Source: an uncultured Prevotellaceae bacterium
GTDB taxonomy: Bacteria; Bacteroidota; Bacteroidia; Bacteroidales; Bacteroidaceae
DNA: 64,000 bases
Assembly (NCBI GenBank): GCA_900313615.1
Contig: OMRP01000011.1
Location: forward strand, 1 to 64,000
Direction: 5' to 3'
A program made the translations under genes and the position numbers. The notes under the pieces were generated by a model. That model worked only from the letters and a program-made list of their open reading frames with translations. It did not search any database and had not been told where the DNA came from. Shown here piece by piece: positions 24,427 to 32,369 of this stretch (position 1 is the first letter of the stretch; each line of letters begins with the position of its first letter).

Positions 24427-25032
24427 TTATTTCACCTCAATCAGTTCCACATCGAAGATGAGTGCGGAGAAGGGAGGAATGGATGCGCCCGCGCCGCCTT
24501 CGCCATAGCCGAGACGGTAGGGGATGAAGAAACGGTATTTGGCACCTTCTTGCATCAACTGCAGTCCTTCTGTCCATCCTGTTATCACTTGGTCAAGACC
24601 GAAGGTGGCAGGCTCACCACGCTGCACGCTGCTGTCGAACACCGTGCCGTCGATGAGGAATCCCTCATAGTGGCATTTCACCTGGTCGGTGGCTTTGGGT
24701 TTCCGTCCGTTGCCTTCGCGCAGCACTTGGTATTGCAAACCGCTTGGCAGTGTCACGACACCCTCGCGTTTGGCATTTTTTTCCAGATAGTCTTCGCCCG
24801 CTTTTTTGGCCACTTGACCTTGGGCCTCACGCTCGGCATTGAGTTTTTGTTCTTGTTTGCGGAAATACTCCTGCACCACGGCTTGTGCCTCGCGGTGTGA
24901 CATCTTCGTCTTATTGCCCTTGAGTACATCGGTGATGGCCGCTGCAAATTCGCTGACGTTGAGGTCTTCGGCACCCATTTGTGCCAGTTGTTGTCCTATG
25001 CCCAGTCCGAGGGCGTAGCTGAAATTGTCCAT
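24427..25032 (-). CDS. FKBP-type peptidyl-prolyl isomerase, no signal peptide
   Basis: A protein of 201 residues starting MDNFSYALGLGIGQQLAQMG; the in-frame codon at 25068 would overlap the promoter box and was rejected. An N-terminal dimerization helix bundle (about 1-85) is followed by an FKBP domain (about 100-200) with VKCHYEGFLIDGTVFDSS, QVITGWTEGLQLM and LIFDVELIEV. No signal peptide is seen, so unlike its two neighbours it is probably cytoplasmic. It is separated from them by a repeat tract, and its own promoter lies just upstream. Confidence 0.92.
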   Translation of the reverse strand: MDNFSYALGLGIGQQLAQMGAEDLNVSEFAAAITDVLKGNKTKMSHREAQAVVQEYFRKQEQKLNAEREAQGQVAKKAGEDYLEKNAKREGVVTLPSGLQYQVLREGNGRKPKATDQVKCHYEGFLIDGTVFDSSVQRGEPATFGLDQVITGWTEGLQLMQEGAKYRFFIPYRLGYGEGGAGASIPPFSALIFDVELIEVK

Positions 25033-25065
25033 AGTTGCTTTCTCTGTATTTTTGTTTTGAGGGTG

Positions 25066-25073
25066 CAAATTTA
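25066..25073 (-). promoter_or_regulatory. -7 box TAAATTTG for the FKBP genes
   Basis: A minus-strand TAnnTTTG match followed by CACCCTC, about 35 bases before the ATG at 25032. The extended TTTGCACCCT string also follows the boxes at 44677 and 63145. Confidence 0.65.
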
Positions 25074-25116
25074 CGATTTTTCCATCATTGCCATTGCATA
25101 TTTGCAGAAAAATTAA

Positions 25117-25124
25117 TATTTTTG
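25117..25124 (+). promoter_or_regulatory. -7 box TATTTTTG for the sirtuin gene
   Basis: A TAnnTTTG match, 47 bases before the ATG at 25172. Confidence 0.6.
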
Positions 25125-25171
25125 TACATTATTAATTAACCATTTATGCAATTTTCAAAATAGTAAGTATC

Positions 25172-25879
25172 ATGGAAAAGAGAAAAATCGTTGTGCTTAC
25201 CGGCGCGGGTATGTCGGTGGAGAGTGGACTAAGAACCTTCCGCGATGCGGATGGTCTATGGGAAAATTATCCCGTTTCGCGCGTGGCTACGCATGAGGGT
25301 TGGCTGAACGATCCTGAATATGTGAACAATTTTTACAACATGTTGCGCAAGAAGTGCCAAGGAACGCAGCCCAATGAAGGCCATCGTCTGGTGGCAGGAC
25401 TGGAACGTTGGTATGATGTGGATGTGGTGACGCAGAATGTGGACAACCTGCATGAGGTGGCAGGCAGCACAAATGTGATTCATCTTCATGGAGAACTGAT
25501 GAAGGTCTGTTCGTCGCGCGACCCGTGGGATGTCCGATATATACGAACCCTCGAGGCTCCGAATCTTGACGTGGCTCCAGGCGAAAAGGCCGGTGACGGA
25601 TCATTGCTACGTCCGCATATTGTATTTTTCAATGAGGCGGTGCCTATGATTGAGAAAGCCGCCGAGGCTGTGCAGATGGCCGATATCCTCATCGTGATAG
25701 GCACGTCGTTGGTGGTTTACCCAGCAGCGGGACTATTGCATTATGCTCCGAGCAACTGCCCCATCTACTTAATTGACCCCGGAGATGTGAAAGTGGGCAT
25801 ATCTCGTGTCACACACATCCAGAAAGGTGCCTCCGAAGGCATGAAGGATTTGTATGGGATATTGGGGATTAAGAGCTAA
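25172..25879 (+). CDS. Sir2-family NAD-dependent deacylase lacking the zinc-binding cysteines
   Basis: A protein of 235 residues. The NAD-site motifs are intact: TGAGMSVESGLRTFRDADGLW (about 10-30), TQNVDNLHEVAG (about 87-98) and HLHGEL with the catalytic His near 103, then GTSLVVYPAAGL. It should remove acyl groups from lysines using NAD. The usual zinc ribbon (two CxxC pairs) is missing: after HGEL the chain reads VCSSRDPWDVR, and the only cysteines are single ones. The loop is about the normal length, so this is replacement rather than a deletion. It is a single gene facing the Na/Pi transporter. Acyl preference is unknown. Confidence 0.9.
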   Translation: MEKRKIVVLTGAGMSVESGLRTFRDADGLWENYPVSRVATHEGWLNDPEYVNNFYNMLRKKCQGTQPNEGHRLVAGLERWYDVDVVTQNVDNLHEVAGSTNVIHLHGELMKVCSSRDPWDVRYIRTLEAPNLDVAPGEKAGDGSLLRPHIVFFNEAVPMIEKAAEAVQMADILIVIGTSLVVYPAAGLLHYAPSNCPIYLIDPGDVKVGISRVTHIQKGASEGMKDLYGILGIKS

Positions 25880-25904
25880 AAAGTAAAAGTTAAAAACTAA
25901 TAAT

Positions 25905-25949
25905 AAAAAAGAGTAAGGGGAAGAAATTTCTTGCCTCTTGCTCTTTTTT
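25905..25949. terminator. Terminator between sirtuin and Na/Pi genes
   Basis: AAAAAAGAGTAAGGGG pairs with CTCTTGCTCTTTTTT-type sequence through a 13+ bp stem with G-T pairs. The A run and T run on either side allow termination in both directions, which suits the convergent genes. Confidence 0.75.
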
Positions 25950-26016
25950 CATTCCTATTTGCCAAACCATGCGATTTCGCAGTAGGAGTAGCATTTGAAT
26001 GTCTGCGTTTTTACGC

Positions 26017-27717
26017 TTATTTCTGCCGCAAGCCCAAACGAGCCTCCACCACGTTGACCACATAGTCGCCGAGTTTCTCACACTCGTTGATGATGTCCAT
26101 GTAGATGGTACCCACGGCGTAGGTGTATTCGTGGTTGTTCACGTCGATGATGTTCTGTCGTTTTAGTTGGTTGCGGTAGTTGTTGATTTCGTTCTCGATG
26201 TTAAAGGACCGGTTCACGTCGTAAGCCTCTTTTCTTCCTCCCATGAGCGCGTTCATTTGGGTGAGGGACGAGTCGGTGAGAGTGAACATCTGGTGGATAT
26301 GTTCGTATTGTTTCTCATTGAAATGGTCTTCTTTGCCGGCAAATTTGCGGTTGATGGTACGGGCGATGTTATAGCATGAGTCACCGATGCTCTCCAACTC
26401 GCTGATTTCGCGCAACATGGCGCGTATTTTCTTTTTCGTGTCGTATGACAGGTGCGCGTCGCTCACGCTATTGAGGTACTTGGCTATCTCCAGTTCCATG
26501 TTGTCGCTGATATCCTCGTATTTCTCTATTTTCAAGAACAATTTGCTGAATTTCTCCTCGTCTTTCTCCGTCAGCAAATCTTCCACCATGCCGAACATCT
26601 GTTGTATGCGATTGGAGAATTCGCGAATCTCTTTCTGTGCTTCCAACACGGAGAGTTCGGGCGTTTTCATGATACCCGAAGTGATAAAATGCAGTCGGAA
26701 GTCTTCTTCATCTTCCTGTTTCTTCGGTTTGATGACATGGCTCACCAATTTCTCTATCTGTGGTATGAACCAGATGAGCAACAGCGTATTGGCGATATTG
26801 AACGCAGAGTGGAAAGCGGCCAGTACCAACGTCGTTTTCAGGGGGAACGCTGGGTCGGAGGGAGTCATGCTACGGTCAAAGCCAATCAATTGGCATATCA
26901 GGTTGAAGAAGGGTTTGAGCAATATGAGCACCCAGATTACACCGATGCAGTTGATGGCAAGATGGGCAAAAGCAGCCCTCCTGGCTTGTGTATTGGCTCT
27001 TATTGCCACAATGTTCGATGTGATGGTCGTTCCGATGTTCACCCCCAGCACGAGCATGATACCCTGGCCGATATGCAGCAGGCCGGTTAAGCAGAGCACC
27101 ATCGTGATGGCGATGATGGCCGCCGACGACTGAACGAGGAGTGTTAGCACCGTACCCACGAACAGGAGGAGGAACATGTTCCATATGTTCCCATTGTTGA
27201 AGTTCTCGAAGAAAGCGGTGATGGCTCCCGCCGCATCGCTTGCCATCACATCCTGACCTGTGGCTTTCAGCGTTCCCAGTCCGAGGAAAAAGAAGGCCAC
27301 ACCGAAGAGGAAGTCACCGATAATACGGTGTTTCTTCATGTATATGAGTATGATGCCGAAGAAAAAGCCGAAATAGACGAATGGGGTGATGTTGAACGAG
27401 AATCCCAGACTCATGATCCACGCTGTGACGGTCGTACCAATATGTGCACCCATAATGACGGCGATGGCCTGTATGAGGGTGAGCAGTCCGGCGTTGACAA
27501 ACGATACCATCATGAGTGTGGTGGCTGTTGACGACTGCACCGCTGCCGTGACAAATGTGCCAGAAAGGACTCCGGTAAACCGATTGGTGGTCATCGTACC
27601 GAGCACATGGCGCAGTTGGGGACCCACCATTTTTTGCAAACTGTCGCTCATGGATTTCATGCCATACATGAGTAGGGCGAGCGACCCTATGAGTTTGAAA
27701 ATTATCCAAATCGACAT
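26017..27717 (-). CDS. Na+/phosphate cotransporter family protein with PhoU-like domain
   Basis: A protein of 566 residues. The first ~330 hold two inverted Na/Pi-cotransporter repeats, each with the QSSTA-type motif: VQSSTATTLMMVSF near 60 and VQSSAAIIAITMVL near 200, with GAHIGTTVTAW and GVNIGTTITSN after them. Residues ~350-560 form a soluble PhoU-like helical domain (LREISELESIGDSCYNIARTI). It takes up phosphate with sodium or exports it; the PhoU part probably sets activity. It is a single gene, divergent from the nucleoside kinase, and the MSIWIIFKLIGSLALLMYGM start is typical of the family. Confidence 0.92.
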   Translation of the reverse strand: MSIWIIFKLIGSLALLMYGMKSMSDSLQKMVGPQLRHVLGTMTTNRFTGVLSGTFVTAAVQSSTATTLMMVSFVNAGLLTLIQAIAVIMGAHIGTTVTAWIMSLGFSFNITPFVYFGFFFGIILIYMKKHRIIGDFLFGVAFFFLGLGTLKATGQDVMASDAAGAITAFFENFNNGNIWNMFLLLFVGTVLTLLVQSSAAIIAITMVLCLTGLLHIGQGIMLVLGVNIGTTITSNIVAIRANTQARRAAFAHLAINCIGVIWVLILLKPFFNLICQLIGFDRSMTPSDPAFPLKTTLVLAAFHSAFNIANTLLLIWFIPQIEKLVSHVIKPKKQEDEEDFRLHFITSGIMKTPELSVLEAQKEIREFSNRIQQMFGMVEDLLTEKDEEKFSKLFLKIEKYEDISDNMELEIAKYLNSVSDAHLSYDTKKKIRAMLREISELESIGDSCYNIARTINRKFAGKEDHFNEKQYEHIHQMFTLTDSSLTQMNALMGGRKEAYDVNRSFNIENEINNYRNQLKRQNIIDVNNHEYTYAVGTIYMDIINECEKLGDYVVNVVEARLGLRQK

Positions 27718-27807
27718 AAAATAATGCTTTTTTTCTGATGATGGTCGATGGTTTGCGTTTTTTTTCCTACCTTTACACGGTGTTTAACGCTTTAATGACA
27801 AACAGCC

Positions 27808-29466
27808 ATGAACCAGACAGTAAAAATCCGCTGCAAAAATAATAAAAAAACTCAAAAGTTCCCAATCGGCAGCACACTTTCTGATATTTTTCAGGCCTTT
27901 GGTCTAAAAATGGAATATGGACCGATCAATGCCAAAGTGAACAACAAGGTAGTGGGCATGGATTTCTGTGTTTTCCATGACAAAGATGTGGAATTTCTCG
28001 ACCTCACAGCCCCTTCTGGACATCGTGCTTACACGCGTACCTTATTTTTTGTACTTTGCAAGGCGGTGCATGACTTGTATCCCACGGGAAGCGTGATGAT
28101 TGATATCCCTGTGAGCAATGGTTATTACTGCGACCTGACCATTGGCCATGAAGTCACCACGCAGGATGTAGATGCCCTACGTCGGCGCATGCAGGGGATT
28201 ATCGATGAAGGTCACACCATTCACCGTTTTGAGTGTCCTACCGATGAGGCCATCAATATCTTCGAAGAACGAGGCACCAGTTCGAAAGTGAAGTTGCTGC
28301 GTACTACGGGAAGGTTGTACACTACTTATTATGATATCGACGGCTATGCTGATTATTATTATGGCTCGTTGCTCACCAACACCCGTGACTTGAAACTCTT
28401 CGATATCGTGCCCTATTTCGACGGCGTATTGCTGCGTACGCCACTGCCTCAGGACCCCTCCGCCTTGGGACCGCTGATTCGGCAGGATAAGATGTTTGGT
28501 ATCTTCAAGGAGCAGCATCGTTGGCAGGAGATATTGGGCATGACCACCGTAGGCGACTTCAACGAAGCGGTGATGGCAGGTTATGCTACCCAGATAGTCA
28601 ATGTGTCGGAAGCATTGCAGGAGAAGAAGATAGCGAAGATAGCCGAACAGATAGCCCTGCGTGAGGGTGTGCGCGTGGTGCTAATCGCCGGCCCGTCGTC
28701 GAGTGGCAAGACCACCACCTGCAAACGTCTGTCCATACAGTTGGCGTGCAACGGTCTGAAACCTATCATGCTCTCTCTCGATGATTTCTTCCTCGACCGT
28801 GAGTTGACGCCGCGAGACGCCACGGGAGACTACGACTTTGAGAGTCTATATGCCCTCGACATCCCCTTGCTCAACAAAACACTGAATGCATTGCTCCGTG
28901 GCGATGAGGTGCAGTTGCCAAAATACAATTTCCAGAAGGGAGCCAAGGAGAAGGGCAAGAAGCTGCGTCTCGATGCCAATGAGGTGTTGGTCATCGAGGG
29001 CATCCATGCCCTGAATCCCGAACTCACCCGACAGGTGCCCGAGGAACAGAAATTCCGCGTCTATGCCTCGGCGCTCACCTCGATTCTTCTCGATCGCCAC
29101 AACTATATCCCCACCACCGACAACCGTCTGCTCCGTCGCATCATCCGAGACTATAAATACCGTGGTGTGAGTGCCGAGGAGACCATCCGTCGTTGGCCGT
29201 CGGTCCGCGCAGGCGAGCAGAAGTGGATTTTCCCGTTCCAAGAGAACGCCGACGAGATGTTCAACACCGCCATGATTTACGAATTGGCCGTCATTCGCCA
29301 ACAGGCAGATCCTTTGCTTGAATTGGTACCCGAGCGGTCAGATGAATATTCCGAGGCCTATCGTTTGAAGAAATTCCTGCGGTATATCCGACCTATCCCT
29401 TACAGCAAGTTACCGCCTACATCACTGTTGCGTGAGTTCCTCGGCGGCAGTTCGTTTAAGTATTGA
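27808..29466 (+). CDS. Nucleoside (uridine-type) kinase with N-terminal TGS/ThrRS-like domains
   Basis: A protein of 552 residues. Residues ~1-65 form a TGS-like ubiquitin fold, ~70-230 resemble the second additional domain of threonyl-tRNA synthetase (GHEVTTQDVDALRRRMQ), and ~285-480 form a P-loop kinase of the uridine kinase/phosphoribulokinase group with Walker A GPSSSGKTTT (about 292-301), SLDDFFLDRELTP and EGIHALNPEL. It phosphorylates a nucleoside, most likely uridine or cytidine; the role of the tRNA-synthetase-like half is unknown. This fusion is frequent in Bacteroidetes and Firmicutes. A weak -7-like TACCTTTA lies at 27768-27775. Confidence 0.9.
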   Translation: MNQTVKIRCKNNKKTQKFPIGSTLSDIFQAFGLKMEYGPINAKVNNKVVGMDFCVFHDKDVEFLDLTAPSGHRAYTRTLFFVLCKAVHDLYPTGSVMIDIPVSNGYYCDLTIGHEVTTQDVDALRRRMQGIIDEGHTIHRFECPTDEAINIFEERGTSSKVKLLRTTGRLYTTYYDIDGYADYYYGSLLTNTRDLKLFDIVPYFDGVLLRTPLPQDPSALGPLIRQDKMFGIFKEQHRWQEILGMTTVGDFNEAVMAGYATQIVNVSEALQEKKIAKIAEQIALREGVRVVLIAGPSSSGKTTTCKRLSIQLACNGLKPIMLSLDDFFLDRELTPRDATGDYDFESLYALDIPLLNKTLNALLRGDEVQLPKYNFQKGAKEKGKKLRLDANEVLVIEGIHALNPELTRQVPEEQKFRVYASALTSILLDRHNYIPTTDNRLLRRIIRDYKYRGVSAEETIRRWPSVRAGEQKWIFPFQENADEMFNTAMIYELAVIRQQADPLLELVPERSDEYSEAYRLKKFLRYIRPIPYSKLPPTSLLREFLGGSSFKY

Positions 29467-29480
29467 ATATACCCACCCCT

Positions 29481-29535
29481 GGAAACCCATGCCAGAAACC
29501 CACCCCTGCCTTCCCAAAGGGAGGGTGTAAGGAGG
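29481..29535. repeat. GC-rich palindrome family copy after the nucleoside kinase
   Basis: CTTCCC-AAA-GGGAGGGTG at 29510-29527 is the reverse-complement type of the 4369-4385 element. It is preceded by two ACCCACCCCTG direct repeats. This is intergenic DNA; no coding sense is visible. Confidence 0.65.
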
Positions 29536-29583
29536 AAGATAAAAGAATGTAGGTAAGAGTACAGGAAGATAAGGGGAATATAA

Positions 29584-29626
29584 AAAAAGAGGTTCTTATG
29601 GAAAGCCATGAGAACCTCTTTTTACT
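29584..29626. terminator. Bidirectional terminator between nucleoside kinase and YARHG lipoprotein
   Basis: GAGGTTCTTATGG (29589-29601) pairs with CCATGAGAACCTC (29606-29618) around AAAG; runs of A and T extend the stem on both sides. Confidence 0.9.
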
Positions 29627-29662
29627 ATTTTACCTTTTTACTTTTTTACTTTTTACTTTTTT
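29626..29662. repeat. TTTTTACTTTTTTACC short-period tract
   Basis: Repeats of (T)nAC directly after the terminator and touching the stop of the YARHG lipoprotein gene. Same family as 413-452 in reverse orientation. Confidence 0.7.
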
Positions 29663-30734
29663 ACCACTCTTCGGTACGTTCTTCAACGGCTTTGATAGTT
29701 TCCACGTTGAGTTGCTCCAGTGGGGTGAGTCGAACTTGGCTGTTGTCCGCTACCTGTTTATAACCCTTTACCTTTTGGAAACGCTGTTGCAAGTCAGGTG
29801 AGTTGAAACGGTATCCATGTCTGGCCCATATCTCGTTACGCATGATGCGGAGGTCTTCTTTGTCGTAGTTGCTCAACATACCGATGGTAAGTGGTTGTGT
29901 GGATGCAAATTCATAGCGCCACTGCTGTTGTTCTTCCGCAGAGAGTGTCAATTGGATGGTCTTGCCTCCGTTCACGGGTTCCCACAATTCTTCGTCTTGG
30001 CTGTCTTGTTTCATCTCCGTGAGCGTCATTTTTCCTTTGGCATTCTCCACACCCCAATGCGAACCATCGTTGAGTATGATAATGTCCGAAGGAGTGTCAT
30101 ACACATATTCAAACTGATACCTGCCAGAGCCCGAGGGGAAAGAGTAACTTTGGTCGGCTTTAAAGATATATTGTTGGCCGTCTTTGGTCTGCCATTTGCC
30201 AGCCATCCATTGTGCCATGTCGGCTTTGCAGGCTTTGTCCAGCGCTTCCATCTCTTTGTCGGCAGATTTCAGGAGTACCGAGCGCACCCCCTGTGTCTTG
30301 TGTTTGATGACGATGACAGGTTTGCCGTCAAACACTTTCATTTCCGCTGTCAGCTCGTTGGGCTCGAATCCGTAAAGTCCACGTGCCGAGAGTGCTGGTT
30401 CGGCTTCCATTTCCGGGTCGTTTTCCCACAGTGCCGGAACCACTTTATAACTGTTGTTGCCGTTGGCTTTCAGGCCAAACACCGATCCTCCCTCGTGGAG
30501 TGAACCGCCGGAGAACACGAACACATCACCATCTTTGCGTACTTTGAACCACTCTGTGCCATTATGCCAAATCGACCCTACATCGATGGATGCCTTAATG
30601 GCTTCCGCAGATGGTGTTTGGGTGGATTGTTGGTTCGTCTCGGCATTGCCTGTTTCCACCGTTTTCTTTGTGTTGCCATTGCAGGCCATTATGGGGAAGA
30701 TGACCAAGGCAAAGAATAATACTCTCTTTATCAT
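29661..30734 (-). CDS. Lipoprotein with C-terminal YARHG domain
   Basis: A protein of 357 residues with a lipoprotein signal (MIKRVLFFALVIFPIMAC, Cys 18). The C-terminal ~70 residues are a YARHG module: LRIMRNEIWARHGYRFNSPDL followed by FQKVKGYK, an extracellular domain thought to bind cell-wall or surface ligands. The first 240 residues have the W-x-NGTEWF ... GGSLHEGG pattern and a DEELWEPV segment shared, in the same order, with the lipoprotein at 15031-15936. It lies 19 bases after the 30754-31368 gene on the same strand. The function is unknown; surface or periplasmic location is likely. Confidence 0.85.
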   Translation of the reverse strand: MIKRVLFFALVIFPIMACNGNTKKTVETGNAETNQQSTQTPSAEAIKASIDVGSIWHNGTEWFKVRKDGDVFVFSGGSLHEGGSVFGLKANGNNSYKVVPALWENDPEMEAEPALSARGLYGFEPNELTAEMKVFDGKPVIVIKHKTQGVRSVLLKSADKEMEALDKACKADMAQWMAGKWQTKDGQQYIFKADQSYSFPSGSGRYQFEYVYDTPSDIIILNDGSHWGVENAKGKMTLTEMKQDSQDEELWEPVNGGKTIQLTLSAEEQQQWRYEFASTQPLTIGMLSNYDKEDLRIMRNEIWARHGYRFNSPDLQQRFQKVKGYKQVADNSQVRLTPLEQLNVETIKAVEERTEEW

Positions 30735-30753
30735 AGTGTTGAAAATTAATGGT

Positions 30754-31368
30754 TTATATTTTATTCCAAGAACTTAGGATACTCATGAGAGGTGACGCCG
30801 TGGCTTTGCTTATCTTGTCGATGAAAGCCTGAGCCTCTTTCTCGTCATAAGGCTTGTCAAGGTCATCCGTGTAAGTCTTCTTTCCGTCTTTCTCTGTCAC
30901 GGAGAACAGTTCGTTGAAACCCTCGTATTCCGTTTTTTCAAAATAGGTGGTTATGTCGCCAACGTCGGTCTTCTCCTTCAGCATCAGCGCATCACCTTGG
31001 AGCACAAGTTCCTGTCCTTCCTTCACGGGAATACCATCGAAATTGTCGATGTCTTTCATGTCTTGGTAGAATGAGAGGAGCAGTCCTTCCTTGCCATTTT
31101 CCGTGCTTAAGAAGACATAGTCGTTGGCAAAGGCGTATTTCGCGATTTCCTTGTCTTCCCCTATGGTTGACTCCCACAACGTTTGTATGTCTTTTTGGTG
31201 TGTCTTCAGGTTTTTCTCGGCCGCCACTATGAGACTGCTGTCGGGTACCGTTATGGTGGGTTCGTCACTTTGTTGTTCTTTTACAGGTGCTTTGCCCGTA
31301 CATGAAACGAATGCCATTCCCACTGCGATGATGGAAAACAGGGCGTTTCTTGTGAGTGAATGTTTCAT
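30754..31368 (-). CDS. Small hypothetical lipoprotein
   Basis: A protein of 204 residues starting MKHSLTRNALFSIIAVGMAFVSC, with the lipidated Cys near 23. The in-frame upstream extension to 31614 runs through the SUMF1-like gene and was rejected. The mature part is acidic and mixed helix/strand (for example EKNLKTHQKDIQTLWE and FEKTEYEGFNELFSV). I recognise no domain. It is placed between a SUMF1-like secreted protein gene (67-base gap) and the YARHG lipoprotein (19-base gap), so a three-gene operon from the promoter at 32250-32257 is plausible. The partners suggest an envelope role, nothing more precise. Confidence 0.75.
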   Translation of the reverse strand: MKHSLTRNALFSIIAVGMAFVSCTGKAPVKEQQSDEPTITVPDSSLIVAAEKNLKTHQKDIQTLWESTIGEDKEIAKYAFANDYVFLSTENGKEGLLLSFYQDMKDIDNFDGIPVKEGQELVLQGDALMLKEKTDVGDITTYFEKTEYEGFNELFSVTEKDGKKTYTDDLDKPYDEKEAQAFIDKISKATASPLMSILSSWNKI

Positions 31369-31435
31369 AGTTGTTAGTTGATTATTAAATAATAGGTGTT
31401 TTTGTAAATTTAATACTGTGGAGAGGGATGATGGT

Positions 31436-32218
31436 TTACATCGCGATGCGGAAACCGAGGCTGGAAGAAATATAACCTGGCGAGAAACTGCGTACTGACA
31501 CCCGGCTGTCCTCAGGACTGTTGACAAAACTGCCACCACGACTTGCGTTGGCCTCGGCAGTAGAGAGTCCCTTTGGGTTCGTCTGTGCAGCGCTGCTATA
31601 AGGACCGTATCCATCGAAACACCATTCCCATACGTTTCCCGTCATGTCATATATGCCAAGTTCATTGGGCGCTTTCTGTTTCACGGGATGTGTCTTTGCG
31701 TCGCTGTTGCTTTCGTACCAAGCCACCGTGCCGATGTCGTTACTGCCCGCAAATTTATAGCCGCGGCTCTTGTTGCCGCCACGAGCCGCATATTCCCACT
31801 CTGCTTCGGTGGGTAGCCTGAACTTCATGCCGGTGAGGGTATTGAGTTTGTCGATGAAGGATTCGCAGTCCTCCCACGAGATCAATTCCACGGGCATGCC
31901 AGGACCTTTGTATTCCGATGGGTTGTCGTCGCCCATGACAGCCTGCCAAAGTGCTTGTGTCACTTCCGTTTCCCCGATGTAGTAGTCGGAGAGCGTGACA
32001 TTGTGTGCGGGTTTCTCATCTGCCTTGGCCTCGTTCCCCTGTTCCGCGGTGGCTCCCATGGTGAAAGAGCCCCCTTTGACAAAGACCATGGTGAACGTTA
32101 TGCCGTTGGCTGTTATGGTGATGTTCTCACCAGTAGAAGACGTTGCTGTGGTGGTGCCTTGTGCCTTTACAGTGCAGGCCACGAGCGTCATGAGAAGGAA
32201 GGAAAGCAATTTTTTCAT
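31436..32218 (-). CDS. SUMF1/formylglycine-enzyme-fold secreted protein without the catalytic cysteine
   Basis: A protein of 260 residues with signal peptide MKKLLSFLLMTLVACTVKAQ. The fold marks are strong: FVKGGSFTMGATAEQG, LSDYYIGETEVTQALWQAV, FRLPTEAEWEYAARGG, GIYDMTGNVWEWCFDGYG, ending GFRIAM. In true aerobic formylglycine-generating enzymes a cysteine pair acts near the C-terminus; here that region reads RGGSFVNSPEDSRVSVRS with no cysteine. It is therefore unlikely to modify sulfatases and more likely serves as a surface or gliding/secretion-related structural protein, as other SUMF1-like proteins in this phylum do. No sulfatase gene is in the window. Confidence 0.9.
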   Translation of the reverse strand: MKKLLSFLLMTLVACTVKAQGTTTATSSTGENITITANGITFTMVFVKGGSFTMGATAEQGNEAKADEKPAHNVTLSDYYIGETEVTQALWQAVMGDDNPSEYKGPGMPVELISWEDCESFIDKLNTLTGMKFRLPTEAEWEYAARGGNKSRGYKFAGSNDIGTVAWYESNSDAKTHPVKQKAPNELGIYDMTGNVWEWCFDGYGPYSSAAQTNPKGLSTAEANASRGGSFVNSPEDSRVSVRSFSPGYISSSLGFRIAM

Positions 32219-32249
32219 GTGATATGTTTTTATTGGTGTTAATTTATTG

Positions 32250-32257
32250 CAAAAATA
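32250..32257 (-). promoter_or_regulatory. -7 box TATTTTTG for the SUMF1-like gene
   Basis: A minus-strand TAnnTTTG match, about 32 bases before the ATG at 32218. Confidence 0.6.
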
Positions 32258-32369
32258 AGAAAAGGTTTGTTTTCATGCAAGAATTGGAGCGTGAACTTTT
32301 GGTTTTTTTTTTTAACCACATTGCTGAGAATTGTTTTTATGGCGTTTTTGTCCTCGTGAGACATCATTG

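Noticed and set aside
31369-31614. N-terminal extension of the small lipoprotein to 31614
   Set aside because: It would run through the SUMF1-like gene and put the signal peptide in the middle of the protein.
31436-32218. Active formylglycine-generating enzyme for sulfatases
   Set aside because: The catalytic cysteine region has none, and no sulfatase gene is present in the window.
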